Made by a program: the position numbers and the translations under genes
Assembly (NCBI RefSeq): GCF_009730915.1
Contig: NC_052488.1
Location: 20,826,305-20,890,304, forward strand
DNA length: 64,000 nucleotides
Reading direction: 5' to 3'
Source: Dioscorea cayenensis subsp. rotundata
Lineage: Eukaryota > Streptophyta > Magnoliopsida > Dioscoreales > Dioscoreaceae
Shown here: piece after piece, positions 39,814 through 49,983 of the stretch
Numbering within the stretch: the stretch's first letter is position 1
Layout of the letters: each line of letters starts with the position of its first letter
The notes under the pieces: generated by a model
The model's input: the letters and a program-made list of their open reading frames with translations, nothing else
Databases searched by the model: none
Told to the model about the DNA's origin: nothing

Positions 39814-41714
39814 ACCCTAGTAAAATTAAGAAACTTTTGGTTTAGTTTATATTTGCAATATGTCTCGCAGTTTCTGATTCTTTACCGTACTGCTTTATGG
39901 ATTATACTCTTGTCAAGATGCTTTCTTGTTTGTGAATGTAAATTTAACACTGTTTCCCATGTGTGAGTTTGGAATTTCCTGTATTTGACACCTGTAGTCA
40001 TGTTTCCATGAACTTCCTTTGTCTGCCTCCATAGATCAAATGCAATTCTCTTAGCTTGCTCACTTGATTATATTGCTCTATTGTCTATTATGTTAAGCAT
40101 GCATGCTTATATTTGATTATCACTGACCTAGTTCTGCAGCCACTTGTGTTGAGTGTGAATGTAGTCTCAACCTATAGCAGTTCAAAATCATTGTTGTTAT
40201 CTAATTTGTTATTTGCAAATTTTGTCTTTGTCAGCTGTTTTTTTTTTTCCCTGAATCATCTTGTTGATCAAAACAAACCTCCAGGTACCATCCTTTTTTA
40301 TCAGAAAACTCATCACTCAGGTCTTCTCCTTTATCAATATTCAGCTTTTTAATAGGTAAGTTATTATCTGCTTAAACTCTATATTGATGAAATTTTTAGA
40401 TAATGGATGTCAAGGAATTTTATTTTCCCTTTGGGCCCCCAGTCTGCTCCTACGCCGTGAATGTTGTACATTTTCTAACGGGGAATATGTCAAGTCGGGG
40501 TTGGCAGTACTAGAAAAATGGATCACTGATGCCACAGAAGAGGTGAACATCTATTTGTGTTCTCAAATTGTTCACTTTATTGAAGCTAAAGTTTTATTTT
40601 CTGTAGTTTGCAGGAACCTCCTGGCATGAACTAAATTATATTAGACAAGCTGTTGGCTTCCTGGTATTATCTGTTTTTGTGTAACCAAGATCAGCTGTTA
40701 TAGAGATTATGCAATTCTTTTATCCCTGTTGTGGCTATTGTTCCAGGTTATTCATCAAAAGAGAAGAAAGACTCTTGAAGAGATAAGGCAAGATCTTTGT
40801 CCGGTATGACTATTCTTCACAGCATATTATTTTAGTGGCCTATTGTTTACTTACCTGTTTTGTATATTTCAAGGTGAGTTAGACTAATGTTGGATTTATT
40901 GTATGAAAAATAGGCGTTAAGTGTGCGGCAGATCTATCGAATATGCACAATGTATTGGGATGACAAATATAGCACACAAAGCGTCTCAAATGAGGCATGA
41001 TAAGTTTATTGCACTTCACAAGAACTTTTCATGTCGATCACTGTCTTATGCTTCTTTGTGCTAAATGTTTACAAACATGGCAGGTTGTTGCAACAATGAG
41101 GGAAATGGTCAACAAAGACTCCCAAAACCTTGTGTCAAATTCCTTTTTGTTGGATGACGATCTAAGGTATATAATAAGCATTGGTTTTGATGAGCTCGCC
41201 AATTAATTAAGCATGGATCGGGTCAGGGCTATATCAAATGAACCAAGCTGTTTGTGTTCGGCTGGCTCAAGCTCATTTGATCTTGATCTTGCCAAGCTCA
41301 TACATATTTTGGCGTGTTAAATGAACTTGATTATACATATAGTTATAAATATAGGTTGAGTGAAGTTATATATTACTCATAAAATATGCGGAGCCCTTGG
41401 AAGTTAAGTTCATAATGGCCATTGCACATAAAGTACTTTTGAAGTGCTCAATTAGGTTTAGTTTGTGTATATTGGAAGGGAATATACAAGAGAGATAATG
41501 GTAATGATGTTAATTGTCTGCTATAACATTGTATTTTTTTTAATGTCATTTTTGGATGTAAAGCTTCTTGCAATTTGTTGCTTGCAGTATTCCTTTCTCT
41601 ACGGAAGATATATCAAAGGCCATTCCTGTGATAGATCCACGTGATGTTGATGTTCCTGTAAGCCTGAGAAAATCTCCCTCTGTGCAGTTGCTGCTCCAGC
41701 CAGCCCCAGTTTGA
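19837..41714 (+). CDS. XI-I: Class XI myosin heavy chain, XI-I-like
   Basis: 38 in-phase exons encode 1515 residues. Exon starts and ends: 19837-19956, 20568-20711, 21562-21707, 21813-21969, 22109-22167, 22313-22469, 23455-23604, 23703-23839, 24090-24236, 24314-24415, 25368-25425, 25534-25635, 26091-26128, 26230-26356, 26493-26666, 27179-27310, 28900-29009, 29440-29500, 31030-31207, 33093-33298, 34329-34448, 35580-35678, 35986-36207, 36311-36450, 36640-36751, 36859-36909, 36984-37073, 37356-37526, 37603-37752, 37960-38133, 39043-39180, 40285-40355, 40443-40542, 40607-40663, 40747-40803, 40914-40994, 41084-41166, 41588-41714. Domains: SH3-like N-terminus ([11 protein letters not shown]), P-loop GESGAGKT (residues 152-159), switch I NDNSSRFGKF, switch II DIYGFE, about six IQ repeats (~735-870), coiled coil (~880-1060), and a C-terminal DIL cargo domain. 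[14 protein letters not shown] and [11 protein letters not shown] favour XI-I, whose Arabidopsis member (KAKU1) moves nuclei by binding the nuclear envelope; that role is inferred here. Introns after 24236 and 40994 begin with GC. The gene appears intact. Confidence 0.9.
31589..32175. mobile_element. hAT-type MITE in myosin intron 19
   Basis: A 587-bp AT-rich element is flanked by a perfect 8-bp duplication, GTATAGTA, at 31581-31588 and 32176-32183. It starts CAGTTGTCAAGG and ends CCCTTGAAAACACTG, an imperfect terminal inverted repeat. Subterminal regions on both sides are full of GCGCCTAGGCG-like motifs in inverted orientation. An 8-bp target duplication and CAG...CTG ends are hAT hallmarks. 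It has no ORF and must be non-autonomous. It lies wholly within an intron (31208-33092), far from both splice sites. Confidence 0.85.
39768..39811. repeat. (TAA)n microsatellite in myosin intron 31
   Basis: About fourteen perfect ATA/TAA trinucleotide repeats lie inside the intron that separates the exons ending at 39180 and starting at 40285. It is a likely length-polymorphic site. Confidence 0.9.
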
Positions 41715-43180
41715 ATGGAATGAATTCTCAACCATGTCAAACTTTCATGCAATACCTATTGTTCTTGATTGCAAGAGCCACAGGAGCCATCAAGTCTATT
41801 GCCTCAATTGGTATTTGGAAGAAAGATGGATGATCCTGAAAAGTTAAAGATGGCCTTTTCCCATGCTGTAAATTCGTTGTAATTGTCAGTTCACTTAAGA
41901 AGAATGTATCATATGGAGGCCATTTAATGGTACCCTATGCAGCATAGATCTCAGTTTACTAGCACAACAATTTAGTACTCCATTGTAGCATGGATATAGG
42001 GCCATAGTCTTGTTACAAAGGCCATATTGTTCCCATGTAGTTATGTTATGCTCGTCAGGTTGGGTCTGTCATCTTTGTTAGAGACTGCCCTCTGTGACTA
42101 AAACTGGCGCGTTTAATACAGGGGGGTCTGGTCTGATTTAGGAAATTACACCCCCTGGGTAGATCAAAGTCATGGTCATTTCTTTGTGCAACTATGCAAT
42201 AGGAACATTATTTAATTTATTGGAGATTTAATCTAATCTGCATGGGCCTTGTTATTTTTAGTTATTTATTAAAAATGCTATTTTCAGGTGATATATGAGA
42301 TAAATAAAAAAATAAAAAAAGCTTAAGTAATGCTGCTTTTAAACAATGTTCGCAGATGCCAAGAGATGGAGATTCGTTAATTTCGACAATTTTTTTTTTC
42401 CGAATAAATACTGATTGTTGTTTTCCTTGTTGCGGGTGTAACTATAGTGTGCGTGTGTGCCTGTCTTACCACTTCCTAAAGACAGAAGCCTGGCGATGGT
42501 GTGCACACTAACCCATTTTAATTAATTGTTATATTAATTTTTAATTATTTGTTATTTTTATAATTTGTACAAACATTAAATATATATATTTTTTTTAATT
42601 TTATTTTTTTTATTTAAAAAGGTGTATTGATAGAAAGAAGTAACTCTAACAAACACAAAAGTTTTTTATTATAATTTTTTTAATAAAATTATAAAAATTT
42701 TAATATTTACTATATAAAACTTAAATATCACAATTAATAATGAAACAGACGTATTGTCAGGTGCATGAAAAATTGCAAAACCATGCCAACCAAGCAGAGC
42801 GCCACGTGTTGGCTGGGCTCTCTCCTTTCTGAAACTGCCTTCCATCCAAATATTGAGACTGCTGTGCTGTCTTTCCATCTTGGTAATCAGTGCCAACCTT
42901 CCTTTTTTTTCAAACTTTGGAATCAGTGTCAACCAATAGTCTTCTCTGTCTTTTCTCTCTCTTCACGCCGCTTGTGCTGCTATCCTCCCTCTATAAATAT
43001 CCCCCCACAAGCATCTTCTCTCCTCTTCAACCATCACCTTCAGACTCCCTCCCCCCTCCTCTCTTCACTCTCACAAGGTTTCTCTCCTCCTCCTCCCTGT
43101 TCTCCAGTTTATTTCCTTTTTATTAGATTTTGTGATACATTAAATTAATTCTCATGTGCTGTGTCTAATTGTGTGTTAGA
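41715..43180. other. Myosin 3' UTR and upstream region of the first GRDP copy
   Basis: The first few hundred bases should be the myosin 3' UTR. 42200-42720 is AT-rich and featureless. From about 42740 the base composition changes and becomes C/T-rich (42950-43100), with TATAAATA at 42992-42999, resembling the promoter and leader of the adjacent GRDP copy. No coding ORF is supported. Confidence 0.6.
42992..42999 (+). promoter_or_regulatory. TATA box of the GRDP pseudogene
   Basis: TATAAATA is followed by a pyrimidine-rich leader and then the ancestral ATG 182 bp downstream. The intact GRDP copy has the same octamer 432 bp upstream of its ATG. Retention of a promoter-like element suggests this damaged copy may still be transcribed. 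Confidence 0.5.
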
Positions 43181-45921
43181 ATGGAGAGAGATCAAGAACT
43201 CGAATGGTTTACTGCCCAGCAGATCACCATAAACTGATGATCTTGTGGCCGCCACCAAGAACCAGTTAGCATTCTTGGTTTGCTGTCGATAAGCACCGCT
43301 CTTTGTATGATGGACCTCTCCTGCACCGTGCTATCCACAGGTAATATATATATATATAGCATATATATCTATATGGATTTCTGATAACAAAATGGGAGCT
43401 TTTTTTCTTATAAACGCAGGTACAAAGCTTGTTGGCTCCCTTTGCTGTCCAAGTTTACTGAAACTGGAGCCACAAAAGGCTTTCTCATCGTCCCTTTTGA
43501 CTGTGAATGGATATGGCATGTTCATCGTCTTAATCCGGTGTGATTCCACACTACCAATTTATGAAACTCAAGTAATATTAATTTCTTTTCTTTTTCTTTC
43601 TTCTAATTAATTTTCATGTTTGATATATATCCAGGTGCAATATAAGGAAGACTGTGAGAGACTGTTTGGAAGGATTCTGGATAACAAGAATGTCAAGTCT
43701 TCCCTTCAAGTGAGACCAGAATCCAATGATTATATGGGACAATGGTGGAACAAACTCTTCCCTTTGGAACCTTTTGAACTTGACTTGACAACTGATGATA
43801 CTTCCCCAGCATGCAAATATGATGATGATGTCAATGGTATCACATATGATTTGGTTGCTGCTGTTCAAAGACAATCATCATTTTATCCTCATGTAATCAA
43901 AATTTCACCATTCATATATATGTTCAATTCCTCTTTTGTTTGTTTTTTTTCCCTACAAGTAATTGTTAACAAGCTAATCTAACACTTATTATTTTTTGTG
44001 AAGGTCTCTGGTGTAACCATGAAAGATGATCTTTTTCTTGAAGAAGCCTTGGCAAGATACAGAGGATTTCTGCATCTGATAAAAAAGAACCAATCATTCT
44101 CTTGTGTGCCAACCTATGATATAGATCTTCTGTGGCATTCTCACCAATTGCAGCCTGTTTCTTATTACAAAGACACTGTTGCATTGCTAGGAAGGTTACT
44201 GCAACATGATGAGACAGATGCAGGTGCAGATGTTTGTACAGATGCAAGCCAAGAGATGGAACTTGAATCTGCATTTTCAGAAACAAGAAAGCAGTGGGAG
44301 TCTTCATATGGTTGGAGTTACTGGAGAGCAGGAGCAACGTTTAAAGATTACAATCCATCTCCTGTGCTGGATTCTCCCTATCAACCTAATACTGAGATCA
44401 AGAACAAGATTACATCGCCGGAGAATAACAATTACATTAATCTTGTCCAATTGAAGTCTGTGGAGGTATAATGCTGAAATCTCTCTGTCAGTTTCAATGC
44501 ATTGAATTTTTATGTTTTTTTATTTATAAATTGTGATTCTGCACAGGTTCTTTTGCAGGTTGTGGAGGTAAAAGACATACCAGAAACTCAACAGGGAAAC
44601 CTTTTTGTGGCTTTTGCCAAACATCAGGATGATTCCTTCTTGAGTGGTAGCTATGTCTTGAAAATTCAGTCTGAAACTGAAGACCAATATGTTGCTTCTT
44701 TCCAATGTGAAGCTACAGGGGATCTGGTTTTGACTCTTATAGCTGATTCAAGATGCAAGTTTGCAAGATCTATTGAACCTATTGGAAAAACATCAATTTC
44801 AATTGACAAATTGGCTGGTTCAAATTCTAAACTGTTTCTACGGGATTGGCTTCAATTGGTAGGAAGTCATCAATCTGAATCTACAGAGAGAGACACAAAT
44901 CCAATTTCCATTCTTGTTGTTATCTCTGTTTCTGTTCCTGTTCTGTTCCTGCTCCATATGTTTTTTACATGATCAAGGGAAAGTCCATGATATATAACTC
45001 ATGTTTCCTCCTGTGTCCTGGGATGATTCCTGAAAATTATTGGACTCACTTCATTCATGGACATGGCAATGAAATCATCAGTCTGAAGATAAGGTGGGTA
45101 TATATATATATATGCTTCATCATTTTATTTTTTTCCTTTTTCATATTTTTGCTAAACTTTAGGCAATCATCTTTACTAATGTTCTTGATACAACCATCAG
45201 GGATTCAACTTCAGAAATGGGAGAGCATGACAAGACAAACAAAAGAGAAGTCATTGGGATGACAAAGTTAAACAGAAAAGAGAGAGTATTAGCAGAATTT
45301 GAAGACAATGCATGGTCCTTAAAAGATAGCAACCTTGTTCTTATCCTCGACAAAAAGATCGGTGAAGGTGGGGATATTTTTGAGATTAAAGGTGATAAGC
45401 AGGTAAAATAATTGATTCTGAGATCAAACTTTTCTCTAACTATTTCCGAAGTAGCATACACTTCAAAAATCAAAAAGGATGACAACTTTATTTTTGTTTT
45501 GAAATCACAGATTAAACTCTTCCTGGGTAAAAAGTTGGAATATGAACCAGAAAACAACAACATTAACATTGACAAGGAGTATATCACAGCTGTGGAGTTC
45601 TCTGCTGATCATCCAGCTGGAAAAGCCTTGGCTTTGCTTGGTATCAAATCAGGGATTATGAAGGTCAATGAACGACGGTTTGCACTGCCAGCAGTAGTGT
45701 TGGCACTCATTATCTCAGAATTTTTTGAGAATGAAGGATTTGATACTTTCTACCTGAATGAAACTGCAAAAGTGCTTGATAATTATGGAGTCATGGCAAG
45801 GTGCAAGTCAAGCATAGATGTGCAAGGATGCAGGCCAAGTCTAGATGATATGGTTGCTGGAAATGGATGTAGGAAAGCAAAGATCCTAACAAGTTTAGCA
45901 GATTATAGAGGGCAAGTGTAG
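43181..45921 (+). pseudogene. Damaged GRDP/DUF1399 (glycine-rich domain protein) paralogue
   Basis: Seven exon blocks correspond one-to-one to the intact copy at 57383-61900: 43181-43340, 43420-43537, 43635-43892, 44004-44465, 44547-45093, 45201-45402 and 45511-45921. Exons 2, 3, 4 and 6 stay open and keep conserved motifs (DCEWIWH, YDIDLLWHSHQL, EIISLKIR). Exon 1 is broken: after 18 codons a frameshift brings in TGA TGA at 43235, and a second shift occurs near 43277, making the exon 160 bp instead of 158. Exon 5 has a 5-bp CTGTT duplication near 44940 that ends the frame at TGA about 44970. The last exon spans what is two exons in the intact gene, without the intron. It ends at TAG 45919-45921 instead of running into a Gly-rich tail. 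Most likely a pseudogene. An undetected alternative start could rescue the N-terminal break but not the one in exon 5. Confidence 0.85.
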
Positions 45922-46020
45922 CTGATGGAAATAGTGGAAATGGTGGTAGCAGTAGCGTAAGTTGCGTTACAGATGTACAAGATGGAGACACAAGTGTAAT
46001 GCAAGGGCAAGGCAAAGTAG

Positions 46021-47615
46021 GTGTTGACAGATGGCAGATTTACAAAAATGGCAAGATGTAAAGCAGGTGTGGATATAGAATCTGCAGGAATGGCAAGATG
46101 CAAGGCAGGAGTGGGTGCTGAATCTGCAGATATGGCAAAGTGTAAAGCAGGAGTGGGTGCAGAAATTACAGCAATAACAAGGTGTTTGGCAGGACCAAGT
46201 CATTGAATCTGCAGCAATGGCAAGGTTTTTGGCAAAATCAAGTGTTGAATCTGCAATAATGGCAAGGTGCAAGGCAGGAGTGTGTGCTGAATCAATAGCA
46301 ATGGCAAAGTGCAAGGCGAGAGTGGGTACTGAATCAGTAGGAATGGTAAGGTGTTTGGCAGGATCAAGTGTTGAATCTACAGCAATGGCAAAGGTGCAAG
46401 GCAGGACTAGGTGCAGAACCAGTAGAAAAGGCAAGGTGCAAGGCGGGGACTAGGGTGCTGAATCCATGAGAAAATGGCAAGGTGCAAAGGCGGGGAGTGG
46501 GATGTAGAAATCTACGAGATATGGCAAGGTGCTAGCGGGGAGTGGATGTAGAAACTACAGCAATGGCAAGGTCCAAAGCAGGACCAAGTGCTGAATCTGC
46601 AGCAATGGCAAGGTGCAAGGCGGGAGTGGGTACTGAATCAGTAGGAATGACAAGGTGTTTGGCAGGACCAAGTGTTGAATCTGCAGCAATGGCAAGGTGC
46701 AAGGCAGGACTAGGTGTAAAACCAGTAGAAAAAGCAAGGTGCAAGGTAGGAGTCGGTGCTGAATCTACAGATATGGCAAGGTGCAAGGCAAGAGTGGGTG
46801 TAGAAACTACAGTAATGGCAAGGTGTTTGGCAAAACTAGGTGTTGAATCTGCAGCAAGGTGCAAGGTCGGAGTGGGTGCTGAATTGATAGGAATGGAAAG
46901 GTGTTTGGTAGGACCAAGTGTTGAATATGCAACAATGGCAAAGTGCAAGGTCGGAATTGGGTGCTGAATCGATAGGAATGGAAAGGTGTTTGGTAGGACC
47001 AAGTGTTGAATCTGCAGCAATGGGAAGGTGCAAGGCAGGACTAGGTGCAGAACCAGTAGAAAAGGTAAGGTGGAAGGCAGGAGTGGGTGCAGAATCTGCA
47101 GCATTGGCAAGGTGTTTGGCAAAACCAAATGCTGAATTTAGCAGCAATGGCAAGGTGCAAGTTAGGAGTGGGTGCTGAATCAGCAGGAATGGCAAGGTGT
47201 TTGGCAGGACCAAGTGTTCAATCTACAGCAATGGCAAAGTGCAAGGCAGGAAGTGGATGCTGAATCTGCAGGAATAGCAAGGTGTTTGGCAGGAGTGAGT
47301 GTTGAACCTGCATCAATGGTAAGGTGCAAGGCAGGACTATATATAGAACCAATAGAAAAGGCAAGGTGCAAGGTAGGAGTGGGTGCTGAATCTGTAGGAA
47401 TGACAAGGTGTTTAACAGGACCAAGTGTTGAATCTGCAGTAATGGCAAGGTGCAAGGTAAGACTAGATGCAAAACTAGTAGAAAAGGTAAAATGTAAGAC
47501 AGGAGTGGGTGCTGAATCTACAGAAATAGCAAGGTGCAGAGCAAAATTGGATGCTGAATCTGCACAGATGGCAAGGTGCAAGACTGCTAATGCTGATGTT
47601 TATGAGAAAGAATGA
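46021..47615 (+). repeat. 42-bp minisatellite, formerly coding, behind the GRDP pseudogene
   Basis: About 38 tandem copies of a 42-bp unit lie here; each core reads close to ATGGCAAGGTGCAAGGCAGG or ATGGCAAGGTGTTTGGCAGG. Translated, the units read M-A-R-C-[KL]-A-G-x-[GS]-x-E-[SP]-x-x, arranged in rotating K-type and L-type variants. The open frame changes at about 46210, 46450-46540, 46950 and 47140, so no single protein spans it. The pseudogene's own last exon ends with one divergent unit (GVMARCKSSIDVQG), which links the array to that gene's C-terminal tail. Long antisense ORFs here are by-products of the repeat. Confidence 0.88.
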
Positions 47616-47817
47616 CAACAATGGCTGTCCATTATGATGTAATGGATGACATTTGCTGCATGTTCTTGTTCTAGCTCTCTATAATAATAATAATAATAAT
47701 AATAATCATAAAACGGAATGGATTTGTTCCGATTGCAAACCGTTGATTAGTACTCACTAATTGATGTTGTGGTTTCTATCTAACTCTCTTTCAATGCGGA
47801 ATTTTATATATACCATC

Positions 47818-47856
<39 letters not shown>

Positions 47857-49712
47857 TTTCAAAAATCATTACTAATTAATCTTTTCTTTTTATTTCTCTT
47901 CCTTAAAAACATGAGGGTTTTTTTTAAAAAGTGGATAAACCACTTCAATTAAAAAAAAATAGAAACACTGAAACACACACCCATATAAAAAAAATCACAA
48001 AAAACAATCAAACACCACAAGTAGTGGAACAAAGCAAATAAAAAGACCAACCACCACAAAAGAGATGACAAGACTCTGTTCACAAAAGAGAGCACATCCC
48101 CCTAATAAATGAGTGGTTTATTTTATTTTATTTTATTTTATTTTTAAATCATCACTAACATCACGCTCAAAATACATTAGATGACTATCAAAAAGTTAAA
48201 AAATTAAGTAATTAATTTAATTCATTTAAACGTTATTATTCATACATTACTATTCAAGATAGGATAAGTAAAAATATGATTCTCAGTCATATTAACAGAA
48301 AAATGTGTAATTTTTATTTATTTGACATAATAGTAATATAACTGGAATAAAACATTATTATGTTTACATAACTCAGAATCTTTATATTGTCAAATCTTTT
48401 TTTTCTAAAATACCCTTACCTAAATGAGCTAAATATATCAAAATTGTAAATATCAAAGTCTTTTTATAATAAATAAATTTTATTATTAAAAAAATAATTC
48501 TTAATAATATTAATTAAGTAAAACTTCATTATTTTAAATAAATATGAATTTTTCTTCAACTTAATATTTGAAAAAAATTACAATTAAATGCTTTTCTTAC
48601 TCTTAACTAAATATTTTGATAAATATATTTTCATATAAAAGTATCTGTAGACAGAAAAAAAAAATTGTTATTTTTAAATTTTAAAAAAAAAAAGTTGATA
48701 TTTTCAATATTTTATTGAATTTGAAAGAAATTTCAGCATTCCGAAAAAAATCACATTACCATTTATTTAGTTAGTAATAATATTACCGATAATATTGCCT
48801 AAGTTATCAGATTTTGAAAATATAATATTCCCATTATAAATAAGCAAACAAAGTTAATCCTACATTACCAGTAATATTGTTCAAGTTATTAGACTTCAAA
48901 AATGCAATATTCCTACCATAAGCAAACAAATATTGCCCAAACATCCAATGGCTCTCTCCACGGGACATGCTATGTACCACATGCTATTTCCTTTTTTGTA
49001 TTTTTGATAAACTTTTTAGCAATGATCTTTACTAATATTCCCCGACCATCCAACGGCCCTCCCCAACCACCCTAATAATATTTTTAATATCAGACAAAAA
49101 AATTTAATAAAATACTTTTTATAATTTTTAAATGTTTGCAAGTATTTATTTATTCGATTTATTATTTATATTTTATCAAGATTATTGAAATTCATGCCAT
49201 TATTTGACACCGATTTTTCTTCATATTTCTATATACAGCAACTTAGCAAGATAAGAATCATTAGATGAAAAAAATTGATACAATACTGGTAGTACATATT
49301 TTTTTTATAAAAATTTCAAAGAACAGACTGAATATTATGGTGTATTGGTTACGGTGACTTATCGAATACTTATTAATTTGGTCAAACATCATGTGGCGAT
49401 CAGACCTATTACGTGCACACTCAGAAAATTTGTAAAAACTAAGCTTGCGCGAGATGGGGATCGAACTCGGGAAGCCACGCTCGACACTCGAGGCGAATAC
49501 CCTATGCAAGGGACCCGATGCCAATAGACCAAATGGTCATTGACGAACCAAACTAAATTAATAAATTTCCTTACCATATAATTCTAGAAGGGAAAAAAAT
49601 AACATCCTCCTATAAAGGATATAATTAATCATGAATAAATAGTACAGTCACTAAACTAATAGTATTAACTCAATAATTTTTAATACTCGATTTACTTATT
49701 TATTATTTAAGC
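47616..49712. other. AT-rich intergenic region between the GRDP array and the Mutator-like element
   Basis: Very AT-rich, with (TAA)n at about 47682-47705, (TA)n at 47822-47852, (TTTTA)n at 48120-48143, and two ~84-bp-spaced copies of an AATATTG(C/T)(C/T)(C/T)AAGTTAT block at about 48790 and 48875. A SINE-like piece lies at 49343-49545 (listed separately). No gene was recognised. Confidence 0.6.
49343..49545 (-). mobile_element. Candidate tRNA-derived SINE
   Basis: Read on the minus strand, the stretch holds TGGTCTATTGG (A-box-like) followed, after a GC-richer segment, by GAGTTCGATCCCC, a near-perfect RNA polymerase III B box. The GC content is clearly above the surrounding DNA. No tRNA cloverleaf can be drawn, so a tRNA gene is unlikely. 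Ends and target duplication were not resolved. Confidence 0.45.
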
Positions 49713-49721
49713 AACAATAAG

Positions 49722-49983
49722 GAGTAAATTTTTTGCCAGGTTACTTAAGTTTGGGGTTGTTTCTTTTTGGTAACCTTGCTTTAATTTGTATCAAGAAGGC
49801 TACTCAAGTTGTGTTTGAGTTACATCGGCAGGTCACCCCAACTAATCCGGCCAATGTATGCTGATGTGGCACCCAAATTTACACAGTCAGTAGACATGAC
49901 GCACTCTTCATTCCAAGCTGGGTAGCCACCTGGTGGTTGTAGTCCTCGTCAGCCAAGTGTGGATGAGTTAGCATTCCACATCA
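49722..49983 (+). repeat. Left terminal inverted repeat of the MULE
   Basis: Begins GAGTAAATTTTTTGCCAGG and matches the reverse complement of 56115-56377 through to GCATTCCACATCA. The outermost base is ambiguous because the last G of the target duplication can also belong to the TIR. Confidence 0.93.

Noticed and set aside
42765-43148. ORF of 127 codons before the GRDP pseudogene
   Set aside because: It spans the pyrimidine-rich promoter/leader with the TATA box, and its Pro/Ser/Leu-rich composition reflects C/T tracts.
46532-47581. Long antisense ORFs (up to about 200 codons) and several sense ORFs in the minisatellite
   Set aside because: They arise because a 42-bp unit is a multiple of three and lacks stops in several frames. 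They have no family similarity and break at each indel.
46021-47615. Regular repeats resembling a CRISPR array
   Set aside because: The whole unit is repeated without unique spacers, and the window is plant nuclear DNA.
49426-49545. tRNA gene on the minus strand
   Set aside because: A B-box-like motif is present, but no acceptor stem, anticodon arm or normal A-to-B spacing can be formed.
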